This document shows positions 1-8,100 of a stretch of DNA of 64,000 nt, one piece after another. Location: positions 186,001 to 250,000 of the forward strand of contig JBQHQH010000002.1 in NCBI GenBank assembly GCA_052067355.1. Direction: 5' to 3'. The DNA is from CABMKH01 sp040797625. GTDB lineage: Bacteria; Bacillota; Clostridia; Tissierellales; Tissierellaceae. Position numbers and translations under genes: made by a program. Numbering within the stretch: the first letter of the stretch is position 1; the number at the start of each line of letters is the position of its first letter. Under the pieces are notes generated by a model. It saw only the letters and a program-made list of their open reading frames with translations, did no database searches and was not told where the DNA came from.

Positions 1-1517
1 TCGAGTATAAATATCTCCTCTTCATGTTCATTCTTGTTTTTGATTTTCTTTTTTCTATCTATATACTCTTCATAGCCACCATTAAATATTTTTATCTTAT
101 AATTTTCTATTGTCATGATTTGATTTGCTATTTTGTTTACGAACTGTCTATCATGAGAGATAAATAACAGAGTCCTTTCATAATCTTCAAGTGTCTCTTC
201 TACTACTTCTAAGGATTTAATATCTAGATAATTATTAGGCTCATCTAATACGAGGAGATTATTATCCTGTAGTATAAGTTTGGCAAAGGATACCTTGACC
301 CTCTCACCACCACTCAATAGACCTACTTCTTTATATACAGACTCTCTTTTGAATAGTAGTCTTGCCAATAAAATACGAGCAAAGGTCTCATCATATACAC
401 TGGTATTCATGACATTCTCTATAATAGTAAGTCTATCATCTAAGATATTCATGTCTTGACTAAAATAACCTATCTTTGCTCCTTTAGCTATATTGATACC
501 TATATCTCTATTCATTATCATCTTGATCAATGTAGTTTTTCCACAGCCATTAGGGCCAATCAAAGCTGTCTTTGATCCATTGAAGATGTTAAATTCAGCA
601 TTTTTAAATATAAGTTTATCTTTAAATGATTTATTTACATTCTTACCTTCAATAACAATCTTACTATATAATCTATTAGCATCTTGAATATCTAGTTTAA
701 TTATATCTTGTTCTATAGGTTTCTCTTTAACTTCAAGACGATCTAATCGCTTTTCCATATTTTTTATAGCTCTATTCAAATTTGCCTTTGCTCTTTGGCC
801 TCCCATTTTATGGAGTCTAGCTTCAGAATTTCCCATTCTCTTTGGTGGCCTCTTTATGCCCTGTTCTTTTTGCCTTGTATCATTTATCATAGCCTTGATT
901 CTTTTTTTCTCTTTACTGTATTGGCTATATTCAAATTCTTTTCTTTCCATTTCAATTCTTTTCTGCTCATAGTAATCACTATAGTTACCAGTATATATTT
1001 TGATTGTTTCATGTTCTATTTCCAATATCTTATTACACAATATATCCAATAAACTTCTGTCATGAGATATCAAAAGCAAAGCCCCTTTAAATTCTTGTAA
1101 TCTTTCACCAATAAGTTCAATGCCTTCCATATCTAAGTTGCTAGTAGGTTCATCAGCAAATAAAATTGGATTATTTTCAATAAAAGCTTCTGCCAATTTA
1201 AATCTAGTTTTCTCTCCACCACTCATATCCTCATTCCATCTATTTGGAATATTAAATTTTGAAGCCATTTCACCATCAATATCCATACCCTCAGGAGAGT
1301 CAAGTTGAGATACATAGGAATATATTCCATGAAGTCTAATAAATCCTTCATCTGGATCTAACATTTGACTAAGCAAATTGATTAAAGTTGTCTTACCTAC
1401 TCCATTGACACCTACAATTCCAATCCTATCCCCATCATATATCTTCAAGTCCTCTACATCTAGTATCAGTCTATCTCCATAGTATTTTTTAATATTATTA
1501 CATTCTATTAATAACAT
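1..1517 (-). CDS. ABC-F ribosome-protection ATPase (Vga/Lsa/CplR-like), 3' end outside window
   Basis: Cytosolic ABC-F protein, expected to bind the ribosomal E site and displace lincosamide, streptogramin A or pleuromutilin drugs. I translated the minus strand from ATG at 1517; 505 codons are open and run off the window. Two ABC cassettes without membrane segments are visible: Walker A GVNGVGKTT (about residue 36) and signature MSGGEKTR, then Walker A GPNGCGKTT and LSGGERVKVSFAKL with LVLDEPNNYLDI. The interdomain linker is Lys/Arg-rich with RPPKRMGNSEARLHKMGGQ, the type of linker seen in Vga/Lsa resistance factors. The start follows an AAGGAGGGG site that lies inside a terminator hairpin. 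Family is secure; resistance function is inference. Confidence 0.85.
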   Translation of the reverse strand, partial: MLLIECNNIKKYYGDRLILDVEDLKIYDGDRIGIVGVNGVGKTTLINLLSQMLDPDEGFIRLHGIYSYVSQLDSPEGMDIDGEMASKFNIPNRWNEDMSGGEKTRFKLAEAFIENNPILFADEPTSNLDMEGIELIGERLQEFKGALLLISHDRSLLDILCNKILEIEHETIKIYTGNYSDYYEQKRIEMERKEFEYSQYSKEKKRIKAMINDTRQKEQGIKRPPKRMGNSEARLHKMGGQRAKANLNRAIKNMEKRLDRLEVKEKPIEQDIIKLDIQDANRLYSKIVIEGKNVNKSFKDKLIFKNAEFNIFNGSKTALIGPNGCGKTTLIKMIMNRDIGINIAKGAKIGYFSQDMNILDDRLTIIENVMNTSVYDETFARILLARLLFKRESVYKEVGLLSGGERVKVSFAKLILQDNNLLVLDEPNNYLDIKSLEVVEETLEDYERTLLFISHDRQFVNKIANQIMTIENYKIKIFNGGYEEYIDRKKKIKNKNEHEEEIFIL

Positions 1518-1549
1518 AAAAAATCCCCTCCTTGTTATTTGGAGAGGAT
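1518..1549 (-). terminator. Attenuator terminator overlapping the ABC-F ribosome binding site
   Basis: On the minus strand ATCCTCTCC (1549-1541) pairs with GGAGGGGAT (1531-1523) in nine base pairs with one G-U, loop of nine, followed by a run of T ending at the start codon. The 3' arm is also the Shine-Dalgarno sequence, so the stem would block both transcription and translation. Confidence 0.8.
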
Positions 1550-1674
1550 AGTATTTTTATCATCATAACTACACACAAAATACATTCAATGATATATTAA
1601 ATCAAGAATATATAAGTATAGTAAGAAAAGTATAATAAAGAAATCATATACAAATTTGAAAACACTATCCACTC
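1542..1674 (-). promoter_or_regulatory. Antiterminator stem in the ABC-F leader
   Basis: GGATAGTGTTTT (minus, 1670-1659) can pair with AAAATACTATCC (1557-1546) over twelve base pairs with one wobble. After one mismatch GAG (1674-1672) pairs with CTC (1544-1542). The downstream arm overlaps the 5' arm of the terminator at 1541-1549, so the two stems exclude each other. A further weak stem, TATCC (1695-1691) with GGATA of the upstream arm, could act against the antiterminator. Confidence 0.65.
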
Positions 1675-1756
1675 GCAATTATAGTAAAACGGATAACAAA
1701 TATAGCCTATTTAGGCCAATATCAAACTATTATTTTATCTAAATTGATTAAGTGAA

Positions 1757-1768
1757 TTAATTGTACAT
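1757..1768 (-). other. Possible three-codon leader peptide (Met-Tyr-Asn)
   Basis: ATG TAC AAT TAA lies about 30 nt after the predicted transcription start and follows AAGGAG with only two bases between. The spacing is short, so translation is uncertain. Leader peptides on which drug-stalled ribosomes act are known for attenuated antibiotic resistance genes; this use here is inference. Confidence 0.3.
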
Positions 1769-1805
1769 TTCTCCTTACCTTTACCTTTCCCTTTTAATAC
1801 GGCTC

Positions 1806-1834
1806 ATTATATATTTTATTTTATATATTGTCAA
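1806..1834 (-). promoter_or_regulatory. Sigma-A promoter of the ABC-F leader
   Basis: TTGACA (minus, 1834-1829), 17-base spacer, TATAAT (1811-1806). Both hexamers match consensus exactly. Predicted start is near 1799, giving a leader of about 280 nt before the ABC-F ATG. Confidence 0.8.
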
Positions 1835-1886
1835 ATGTCTAGATATACTTATTAAAATATTAAATATTTTCTTCTATATTAACACA

Positions 1887-1955
1887 GCCTCCCACTTATT
1901 AAGTGAGAGGCTTAAAATTTCCTATGCCCAAATGAGCATAAATCATTAGATAAAT
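1887..1955 (+). repeat. IS200/IS605-type end relic, copy 1
   Basis: An 11-bp hairpin (GCCTCCCACTT / AAGTGAGAGGC, one mismatch) is followed by a second hairpin around TATGCCCAAATGAGCATA and the tail AATCATTAGATAAAT. The second part recurs at 9694, 11385 and, on the minus strand, 31857. The tail supplies the stop codon of the NRAMP-like gene at 1946. Assignment to IS200/IS605-type ends rests on general resemblance; no transposase is present. Confidence 0.5.
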
Positions 1956-3175
1956 TGCATTAACTGATTAAATGATAAATAAAGCAACCAAACTATAGAT
2001 ATCACGCCTACTGCATTTAATAATGCTGAATTTTTAAATTCTCCCATTAGCTCCTTATCATTAGCTAATAATAACATAACCACAGCAATAATTGGCACTG
2101 CTAACATAGTAGTCCCTTGAGCCAAAACTAATAGTTGAATTGGATTTTTACCAAACACGATAGCAGCTATAGTTCCCAATATCATTACAAATGAAGCAAA
2201 TATCTTAGACCATTTACTTTCCATAGAGTTTCCAATCCCTAAACCATCTGCTAATAGAGTTCCTCCTATCATTGCATTTCCAATAAATGATGAAAATGCT
2301 GCAGACCAAAATCCTAATAAGAACAACCACTTAGCTAAAGGTCCTAAGAAAGGTTCTAATTGCATAGCCATATCTATAGCACTATTTATATCTACACCAG
2401 CTGGTTTTAATATGGTAGCTGCTGTTATCATTATAACCATAGTTATAGTAGCTAATATAGCAGTTCCTATATATGAACTTTTTAAACCTTCATCTAGATC
2501 TTCTAGTTTCCATCCCTTTGATTTTACTGAATATGCCTGAAATGCTGCCGCTGCAACACTAAAGCTTGTTCCAGATATAGAAATTATAAGTCCCATATTA
2601 GCAGGTTTACTTGGAATAAGACCTTGTGCTATTTCTCCCAAATTAGGCTTTATAAAAAATAAATTCCCAACAAAAGTAATTATCATTATAAATACTAGAA
2701 AAGTCATCAACTTCTCTAGATATCCATACATGTCTTTAAATCCCCACATTAACACAAGGGCAACTATAGTAAATATGGTAGCCCACATTCCAACAGAACC
2801 ACCAAATATAGTACTAAAAGCCAATCCAGCACCAATATTATTACCTGTTTGGAATCCAGCAATTATAAAGAAACCACCTATACCAATAATTATCGATAGA
2901 CCTTTTCCATATCTATCTCTTACCGTCTCCAATAGAGACTTTTCTGACATAATCCCTATAACAGTTCCCATCTTTGAGAAAGCTGTCATCATTATAGCAG
3001 CTGCTAATACAGCCCATAGTGCAGAATAACCCATAGTAGCTCCTATCTTACTACTAACAGTTATACTTCCTGGCCCCATTACTATTGCTGCAGTTATTAG
3101 TCCAGGTCCTATGATAGATATTATTCGCCCAAATAATCCTGATTTGATTTCACTTTCACCAGTTCCTCTTCTCAT
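1946..3175 (-). CDS. NRAMP-family-like transporter lacking the canonical metal motif
   Basis: Integral membrane protein of 409 aa with about eleven hydrophobic segments, related to NRAMP (SLC11) carriers. The first helix has GPGS at residues 34-37 where metal-transporting NRAMPs have DPGN, and the sixth-helix region (about 201-215, SGTSFSVAAAAF) lacks the MPH motif, so the usual Mn/Fe-binding Asp, Asn and Met are absent. It is therefore unlikely to be a MntH-type Mn2+ importer. It is the last gene of a five-gene operon and starts 28 bp after the upstream gene with an AGGAGG site. I infer that it imports the substrate or a product of the adjacent enzymes. The stop codon and last residues lie in a repeat relic. 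Confidence 0.75.
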   Translation of the reverse strand: MRRGTGESEIKSGLFGRIISIIGPGLITAAIVMGPGSITVSSKIGATMGYSALWAVLAAAIMMTAFSKMGTVIGIMSEKSLLETVRDRYGKGLSIIIGIGGFFIIAGFQTGNNIGAGLAFSTIFGGSVGMWATIFTIVALVLMWGFKDMYGYLEKLMTFLVFIMIITFVGNLFFIKPNLGEIAQGLIPSKPANMGLIISISGTSFSVAAAAFQAYSVKSKGWKLEDLDEGLKSSYIGTAILATITMVIMITAATILKPAGVDINSAIDMAMQLEPFLGPLAKWLFLLGFWSAAFSSFIGNAMIGGTLLADGLGIGNSMESKWSKIFASFVMILGTIAAIVFGKNPIQLLVLAQGTTMLAVPIIAVVMLLLANDKELMGEFKNSALLNAVGVISIVWLLYLSFNQLMQFI

Positions 3176-3202
3176 CTTATATACCTCCTAAGTATAGTTA
3201 TT

Positions 3203-4432
3203 TTATCTATCACTGTAAAGATTGTAAATATCTAAGAACTTTAACACTTCTTTACTTCCTATATTGAATTTTGCTTTTAAATGTAACATTACAGGAACTA
3301 GTCCATTTTCAGGATTAAACATCAGTTCATGAATTCCTCTCCTTGTTCTACTTCCTTCATTTAGCTTATAATTATGACTTGGTAATTGAAAATAAGTATG
3401 CATCTGCCCTGATGTAGCACCTCTAATTGCATATTCTACCATCATTCTACCTGAATTAATATTTCCTGTTCCACTTATAGGAATAAACTCATCTCTATTT
3501 TTATTAAATTTATCTAATACTCTAAGATTTCTATCACTTAAATCATAGCCACCATATGCTATACCTTTCTTACCTTCAAACTCTCTTTTCATATCAAATA
3601 ATCTATTAAATGCTGTTATTACTTGAACTTTATCTCTTATATCATTTAAGACATCTAGCATCTTTACTTGGAAATCGTCTCCTAGAGAAGGATTAAACAA
3701 TTTCATACCTAAAACTAGCTCTTCAGTATTGATATATTTGTGTATTAGTTTAGGAACCTCCTGTAGCCACCTTATTATCTCATCTTCAGAATTTTCCATA
3801 CTAGATAGTGTAGCACTAAAGTCTTGTTCAATTACAAATGGCATATCTATATTTGCATCTTTCCAAATCTTCTCTATACTTGATGTAGTATATTCATATT
3901 CTGATTCTCTAAATTCATCTTTTAACGCTGGAAGATGATATTGTATTGAAGGAATTATTGGTACTTTAGTATCTTTATAGATTTCATAAGATTCCCTAAC
4001 TAATTCTAAATAATCCTTAAAAGACTTGTCCCATCCTCTTCCTTTCCAAGTTACCGTATATCCTATCTCCCCATTTTGACTTTCTATTTCTTCTACAACC
4101 ATTCTTGGTGCATTGACTTTCCATTCCTCCATAGAAGAATTATCATCTTCATCTTGAGATATAACTGTCTTTAAAACTACAAATCCAAGCCCATCATTTG
4201 CATCAGTCTTGACTTGCTTTATATTTGACGACAACTGTCCTGATGCTTTTCCAAATGGATTTTTTATCTCTACATTTCCATATTTTCCTTTTATATCTAA
4301 TTTATATTTTTCTAGAATATACTCTTCTAAGTTCTCTATATCATAATCAGCCTTTTCATAATCATCTAAAATCTGTCCTTTTAAAGGTTGATCTAATTTT
4401 AATTCCTTTTCAACTTTATATATTGGATTCAT
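3203..4432 (-). CDS. Divergent dihydroorotate dehydrogenase-like TIM-barrel protein
   Basis: About 409 aa. NPFGKASGQ followed by GLGFVVLKTV matches the beginning of the DHOD/dihydropyrimidine dehydrogenase fold, and SGTGNINSGRMMVEYAIRGA near the C-terminus matches the FMN-phosphate loop (GxGGIxxxxDAxExxxxGA). The central NxSxPN-type active-site segment is not recognisable; FVIEQDFSATLSS stands where it would be. A flavin reductase role is plausible but altered chemistry is likely, and there are no other pyrimidine genes here. The start was set at the ATG preceded by AAGGAG with six bases between (4432); an upstream in-frame ATG at 4468 has no site. Third enzyme of the 1946-8065 operon. Confidence 0.6.
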   Translation of the reverse strand: MNPIYKVEKELKLDQPLKGQILDDYEKADYDIENLEEYILEKYKLDIKGKYGNVEIKNPFGKASGQLSSNIKQVKTDANDGLGFVVLKTVISQDEDDNSSMEEWKVNAPRMVVEEIESQNGEIGYTVTWKGRGWDKSFKDYLELVRESYEIYKDTKVPIIPSIQYHLPALKDEFRESEYEYTTSSIEKIWKDANIDMPFVIEQDFSATLSSMENSEDEIIRWLQEVPKLIHKYINTEELVLGMKLFNPSLGDDFQVKMLDVLNDIRDKVQVITAFNRLFDMKREFEGKKGIAYGGYDLSDRNLRVLDKFNKNRDEFIPISGTGNINSGRMMVEYAIRGATSGQMHTYFQLPSHNYKLNEGSRTRRGIHELMFNPENGLVPVMLHLKAKFNIGSKEVLKFLDIYNLYSDR

Positions 4433-4510
4433 AATAGACTCCTTATATAATATATTTAGGTCTATCAAGGCAACCTATAATCCTCTTATATTGAGATTCA
4501 TTAATCTATT

Positions 4511-5476
4511 CTACATCTCTCCCAATCTTTCAATTAGCTTGTCTATTCTCTTCTTCTCCCAATCTTCTACTCCCGGACCAAAAGGATCATTTACAGCATC
4601 CTCTGAAATTATTCCTTTTTTCCCAAGTATATATAGCACTCTCTCTATATATCCTTCCATTGGTGCATAGAATGTATGCTCTGCTAGATTATCAACTACT
4701 TCTGATTTCTCGATAAAATCTTTATACTCTCCTTTATAATAGGATGTAATCATATCCTTTTGAAGCTTAGTATATATACTACTCAATCCTATTAAGGCTC
4801 CCTTTGCTCCTCTCATAACTGTATATCCAAACATCCTATCTTCTCCAGTTATAAGAGCTACATCTGTATTTTCTTCCTTTATCATGTTACTTACATCCTG
4901 ATATGTCATTACTGAATCTAATGTGGCCATTTTGATAGCAATTACATTTTCAATTTTAAATAATTCCCTAAGTACATCTAATGAGTATGTCACTCCCCCT
5001 GCAGCTTCATATAAGAAGAATAGTACCATTGGCAATCCTACTTTTGCAATCTCATTATGATATTTTAAGACCATCTTATCTTGATCTTCTCTTCCTCTGA
5101 AAAGTGTTGGTGCATAAGGCATTATTAAATTTGCTCCTAATTCTTTAGCTTCTTTAGCCATATTTACTGCTTCTTGGATATATTCTTCATCACTAATACC
5201 TTCTCTAATATTAGCTCCTATTCCACAAAGTATTAATTTATGACTATCAAGCCCACTTCTCCATTCATTGAAAACAACTTCCCTTTGTTCTACTGTAAGG
5301 TTTAAACCTCTGCCAGTATGAGCCCATATTCCTACTGTATTCACTGGTTGTTCATTCATCCATTTTACGTAGTTTTTTAGTGATCCCAAATGTATACTCC
5401 CATCTTTTGAAAATGGAACTGGTACTGCCGGGATTATATCACCAACTATCTTGTCTTGTACTTCTTTATAATTCAT
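4511..5476 (-). CDS. DapA-family (dihydrodipicolinate synthase/N-acetylneuraminate lyase) aldolase
   Basis: 321 aa, the usual length for this class I aldolase family, in which a lysine forms a Schiff base with a pyruvate-like substrate. Candidate catalytic residues are Lys182 (VIAIKMATLDS) and Tyr156 (FFLYEAAGG). The normal GTTGE loop is replaced by AHTGRG (52-57), so the substrate is probably neither aspartate semialdehyde nor sialic acid. The start at 5476 follows AAAAGGAGG with seven bases between; the longer frame begins with TTG at 5503. The 75-bp gap upstream carries a copy of the operon's operator-like motif. Family is secure; the reaction is unknown. Confidence 0.75.
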   Translation of the reverse strand: MNYKEVQDKIVGDIIPAVPVPFSKDGSIHLGSLKNYVKWMNEQPVNTVGIWAHTGRGLNLTVEQREVVFNEWRSGLDSHKLILCGIGANIREGISDEEYIQEAVNMAKEAKELGANLIMPYAPTLFRGREDQDKMVLKYHNEIAKVGLPMVLFFLYEAAGGVTYSLDVLRELFKIENVIAIKMATLDSVMTYQDVSNMIKEENTDVALITGEDRMFGYTVMRGAKGALIGLSSIYTKLQKDMITSYYKGEYKDFIEKSEVVDNLAEHTFYAPMEGYIERVLYILGKKGIISEDAVNDPFGPGVEDWEKKRIDKLIERLGEM

Positions 5477-5502
5477 ATCTAATCCTCCTTTTATTTTAAG
5501 CA

Positions 5503-5524
5503 ATGTCTTTATTATGTCCGTAAA
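5503..5524. promoter_or_regulatory. Operator-like motif inside the operon, before the DapA-family gene
   Basis: Read on the minus strand this is GGAC-N5-AAAGACAT, the same arrangement and spacing as in the promoter region at 8110-8130. It lies in the longest intergenic gap of the operon and may allow internal control by the operon's own regulator. Confidence 0.4.
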
Positions 5525-5550
5525 TGTTTATAATAAATTTGATCTATAAG

Positions 5551-6855
5551 TCAATCAAATTTTATTTTATAGAGTTTACTTGGCCTTCCTCTTCCACCTG
5601 ATTGTTCTAGTCCAACTTCTATAGCTGCACCACCATCTACTAACTTCTTCATTATCCTATTAGCTGATCTCAATGTAATATTTAACCCCTGCTGAATATC
5701 AGATGCAGTTATGGATTCTGACTTTAAATTATTGATCAAGCTCTGTATCATGGTAATATTAGAAATACTGACTCCAGTCTTCTCGGCCCAATTTAAGAGA
5801 TTTTTATTCTCAGTTTTAAGCCTATACTCTAATCTGTTTTTAGATCCTATAGGACCTAATACTACTTTATCTTGATCAATTAAATATCCTGAAGATTCTT
5901 CACTCTTTCTAGAAAGCATCAGAGCTTTTCTCGCATTTTCTTCAGCTTCTAATGCATTAGTTCCCATCCCAATTCCTATATTTATAGCTAGAGAAAATTT
6001 AGATTTTATTTCATTTACCATAGGAATATCTTCATAAGAATTAGTATACTCTTGAAATATTCCTTTAGTAATCAGCACTATAAATTCTTCACTTTCAGCT
6101 GATGAAAAGACAGAAGCCTGATACATTCGACTATAATCTAATAACGTCTGATGAAGCTGTAATCGTTTTTCTTGCATCTCTATATTAGATAGTCTCTCTC
6201 CACTTAGACTATATTTATCTATATCTACTATCATTATAAGTATTTGGTTGTTTTGAGCTAGATGAGTTTTACTAGCCATGGAGATCATTTTAAATGTATC
6301 TTTCATTGTATATTTAGTTGGATCAGCTTTAAGAACTGGAACTCCTAATCTTACTAATTCCTCATATACAGAATTTATTGATGTTATAGCTCCTTTTATC
6401 TTTCCTTCTTCATATAGTCTATGATGAAAATTGACATAGTCGGTCCTATTGTAATTAGAAAGATGTATATCATTTATGTATATTCCTTCTGTAGATATGC
6501 CAAGATCTTCATAGACCTCTTGAATTTCTCTAGCATCTAAAGTGTCTATGCTTATATTTCCTATATCTATTTCATAGCTATTTTTCATTTTAAGTAAGAC
6601 TCTATATAATGCAGAGCCTAGTATGGGATAATAAAAAATCTCCTTATCTGTTAACTGACTATGTTTCGCATTATAATATGGCAAAAATCCTGTAAATAAA
6701 AAAGCATCTACATCCGATTCAATGAGTTTCATATTATCTATAGCCTTTTTTTCATCAGTATATGGCATAGGAATCATGTCTATCTCTTCATATCTACATC
6801 CTATTTTTATACTCTCTTCTACTAAGTCTTTAGGTCCAATAATCCCAAGTTTCAT
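5551..6855 (-). CDS. One-component regulator: sensor domain, GGDEF-like domain, C-terminal winged helix
   Basis: 434 aa. Residues 1 to about 190 form an alpha/beta region (VDAFLFTGFLPYYNAK) like ligand-sensing domains of PrpR-type regulators. Residues of about 200-340 contain LIMIVDIDKYS and INIGIGMGTNALEAEENARKAL, the pattern of degenerate GGDEF/guanylate-cyclase-like folds without a GGDEF motif. The C-terminus (about 370-434) has a winged helix (TLRSANRIMKKLVDGGA, GGRGRPSKLYKI). Cytosolic. It lies between the enolase and aldolase genes, so it probably responds to a pathway compound and controls this operon through the motif found at 5503 and 8101. Not a recognised named family. Confidence 0.65.
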   Translation of the reverse strand: MKLGIIGPKDLVEESIKIGCRYEEIDMIPMPYTDEKKAIDNMKLIESDVDAFLFTGFLPYYNAKHSQLTDKEIFYYPILGSALYRVLLKMKNSYEIDIGNISIDTLDAREIQEVYEDLGISTEGIYINDIHLSNYNRTDYVNFHHRLYEEGKIKGAITSINSVYEELVRLGVPVLKADPTKYTMKDTFKMISMASKTHLAQNNQILIMIVDIDKYSLSGERLSNIEMQEKRLQLHQTLLDYSRMYQASVFSSAESEEFIVLITKGIFQEYTNSYEDIPMVNEIKSKFSLAINIGIGMGTNALEAEENARKALMLSRKSEESSGYLIDQDKVVLGPIGSKNRLEYRLKTENKNLLNWAEKTGVSISNITMIQSLINNLKSESITASDIQQGLNITLRSANRIMKKLVDGGAAIEVGLEQSGGRGRPSKLYKIKFD

Positions 6856-6886
6856 CTTAAACCTCCGCTACCTCTGTTAATATAAA

Positions 6887-8065
6887 CTATGATTTACTAT
6901 TATAAACTATTGTACCATATTTTTCATAATTTACCCTATTTATTTCCCCTATTCCTACCTCTTCTTTATAGTAAATCTTTCCTTCCCTATCCATCTTCAT
7001 CTCTTTTAGATCCTTACCTTTTCCATACCATCTTTCACTAGGTTCAATACATGCAGGATATTTAAATCCGTTAAAAGTAGATAGAGCTAATATTGCTACA
7101 CCGCCGATTCCACTTTCAGGCATAGTTCCTCCCCAAACTGCAACACCATTATGGGATGCAATTGTATATATCTTTAATGCTTCTAGAAGTCCGCCTACTC
7201 TTTGAATTTTTATATTCCATATCTTAGGTCCATCTATCTCTACTATTTGTCTAGCTATCATAGAGGATTTTAGAGATTCATCAAAACATATAGGTGTCTT
7301 TATATCTTTTGCTAATCTAGTATGATCTAATATATCATTACTATCTAAAGGCTGCTCTATAAAATTACAATTAAATCTATCTATTTCTTTAAAGATATCT
7401 AAACTATCTTCATAATTATATGCAGCATTGGCATCTGGCCATAGCATAAAATCGTTTCCTATTACTTCTCTAGTAGCCTCTAAAGCCTTTATGTCCCAAC
7501 CTGGCTTGATCTTTATTTTAACTCTACTATATCCTTCTTCAACATATCCTTTTACCATCTTTTTTAAAGTTTCATAGTCATTATCCTCTGGAATACCAAC
7601 AGAAACTCCAGAATAGATATAATCTCTATTTCCTAGATATTCTTCAGTAGCTCCCATTTCTCTTAGTTTATACAATATCAAGTCTTTCAAGCTAATATTG
7701 TTCTTTTTGGCAACTAAATCCCAATATCCAGTTTCTATTCCTGCTTTAGCAAAATTATTCCCTCTTATGTTGTTATTCAATATCTTATTTAGCTCTTCAA
7801 TGGATTTAATCTCAACTCCTACTATCCTAGGAATCAAATTTTCTATCAATATTATCTTTGCAGTAGATATGGTTTCAGACGAGTAAAACGGTGCCTCAAA
7901 GGGGGCAGATTCTCCATATGCCACTACATCTCCAGAATGAAGTTCTATTATCAGAGACTTTCTGCTGTAGCTAACTCCACCACTTATTTGAAAGGGAACG
8001 GCATAGGGAATATCAACTTCCACTATCTTAACTTCATCTATTACGAAATTTTCTCTCAAATCCAT
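6887..8065 (-). CDS. Enolase-superfamily enzyme, muconate lactonizing subgroup (N-acylamino acid racemase/OSBS-like)
   Basis: 392 aa, typical length. The N-terminal capping domain is followed by a TIM barrel with the catalytic lysine motif KIKIKPG (Lys185/Lys187), metal ligands Asp211 (WPDANAAY), Glu237 (FIEQPL) and Asp262 (CFDESLKS), and second-barrel Lys286 (NIKIQRVGG). TMPESGIGG near residue 317 resembles the substrate loop of N-succinylamino acid racemases and o-succinylbenzoate synthases. No menaquinone genes are nearby, so a menC role is unlikely; racemisation, epimerisation or dehydration of an acid in a local catabolic pathway fits better. First gene of its operon, with GGAGGTG before ATG and a strong promoter at 8140-8168. 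Confidence 0.75.
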   Translation of the reverse strand: MDLRENFVIDEVKIVEVDIPYAVPFQISGGVSYSRKSLIIELHSGDVVAYGESAPFEAPFYSSETISTAKIILIENLIPRIVGVEIKSIEELNKILNNNIRGNNFAKAGIETGYWDLVAKKNNISLKDLILYKLREMGATEEYLGNRDYIYSGVSVGIPEDNDYETLKKMVKGYVEEGYSRVKIKIKPGWDIKALEATREVIGNDFMLWPDANAAYNYEDSLDIFKEIDRFNCNFIEQPLDSNDILDHTRLAKDIKTPICFDESLKSSMIARQIVEIDGPKIWNIKIQRVGGLLEALKIYTIASHNGVAVWGGTMPESGIGGVAILALSTFNGFKYPACIEPSERWYGKGKDLKEMKMDREGKIYYKEEVGIGEINRVNYEKYGTIVYNSKS

Positions 8066-8100
8066 TTTTTCACCTCCAAATTATTTTATGTCTTTATTTA

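Noticed and set aside
493..1308. Plus-strand frames across the ABC-F gene
   Set aside because: They are antisense frames over conserved ABC cassettes, which are clearly encoded on the minus strand.
1946..3175. Calling the NRAMP-like gene mntH
   Set aside because: The DPGN and MPH metal motifs are missing and the genomic context is catabolic.
3203..4432. Calling the DHOD-like gene pyrD
   Set aside because: The catalytic segment is not recognisable and no pyrimidine genes are near.
6887..8065. Calling the enolase-family gene menC
   Set aside because: No other menaquinone genes occur in the window and the operon points to another pathway.
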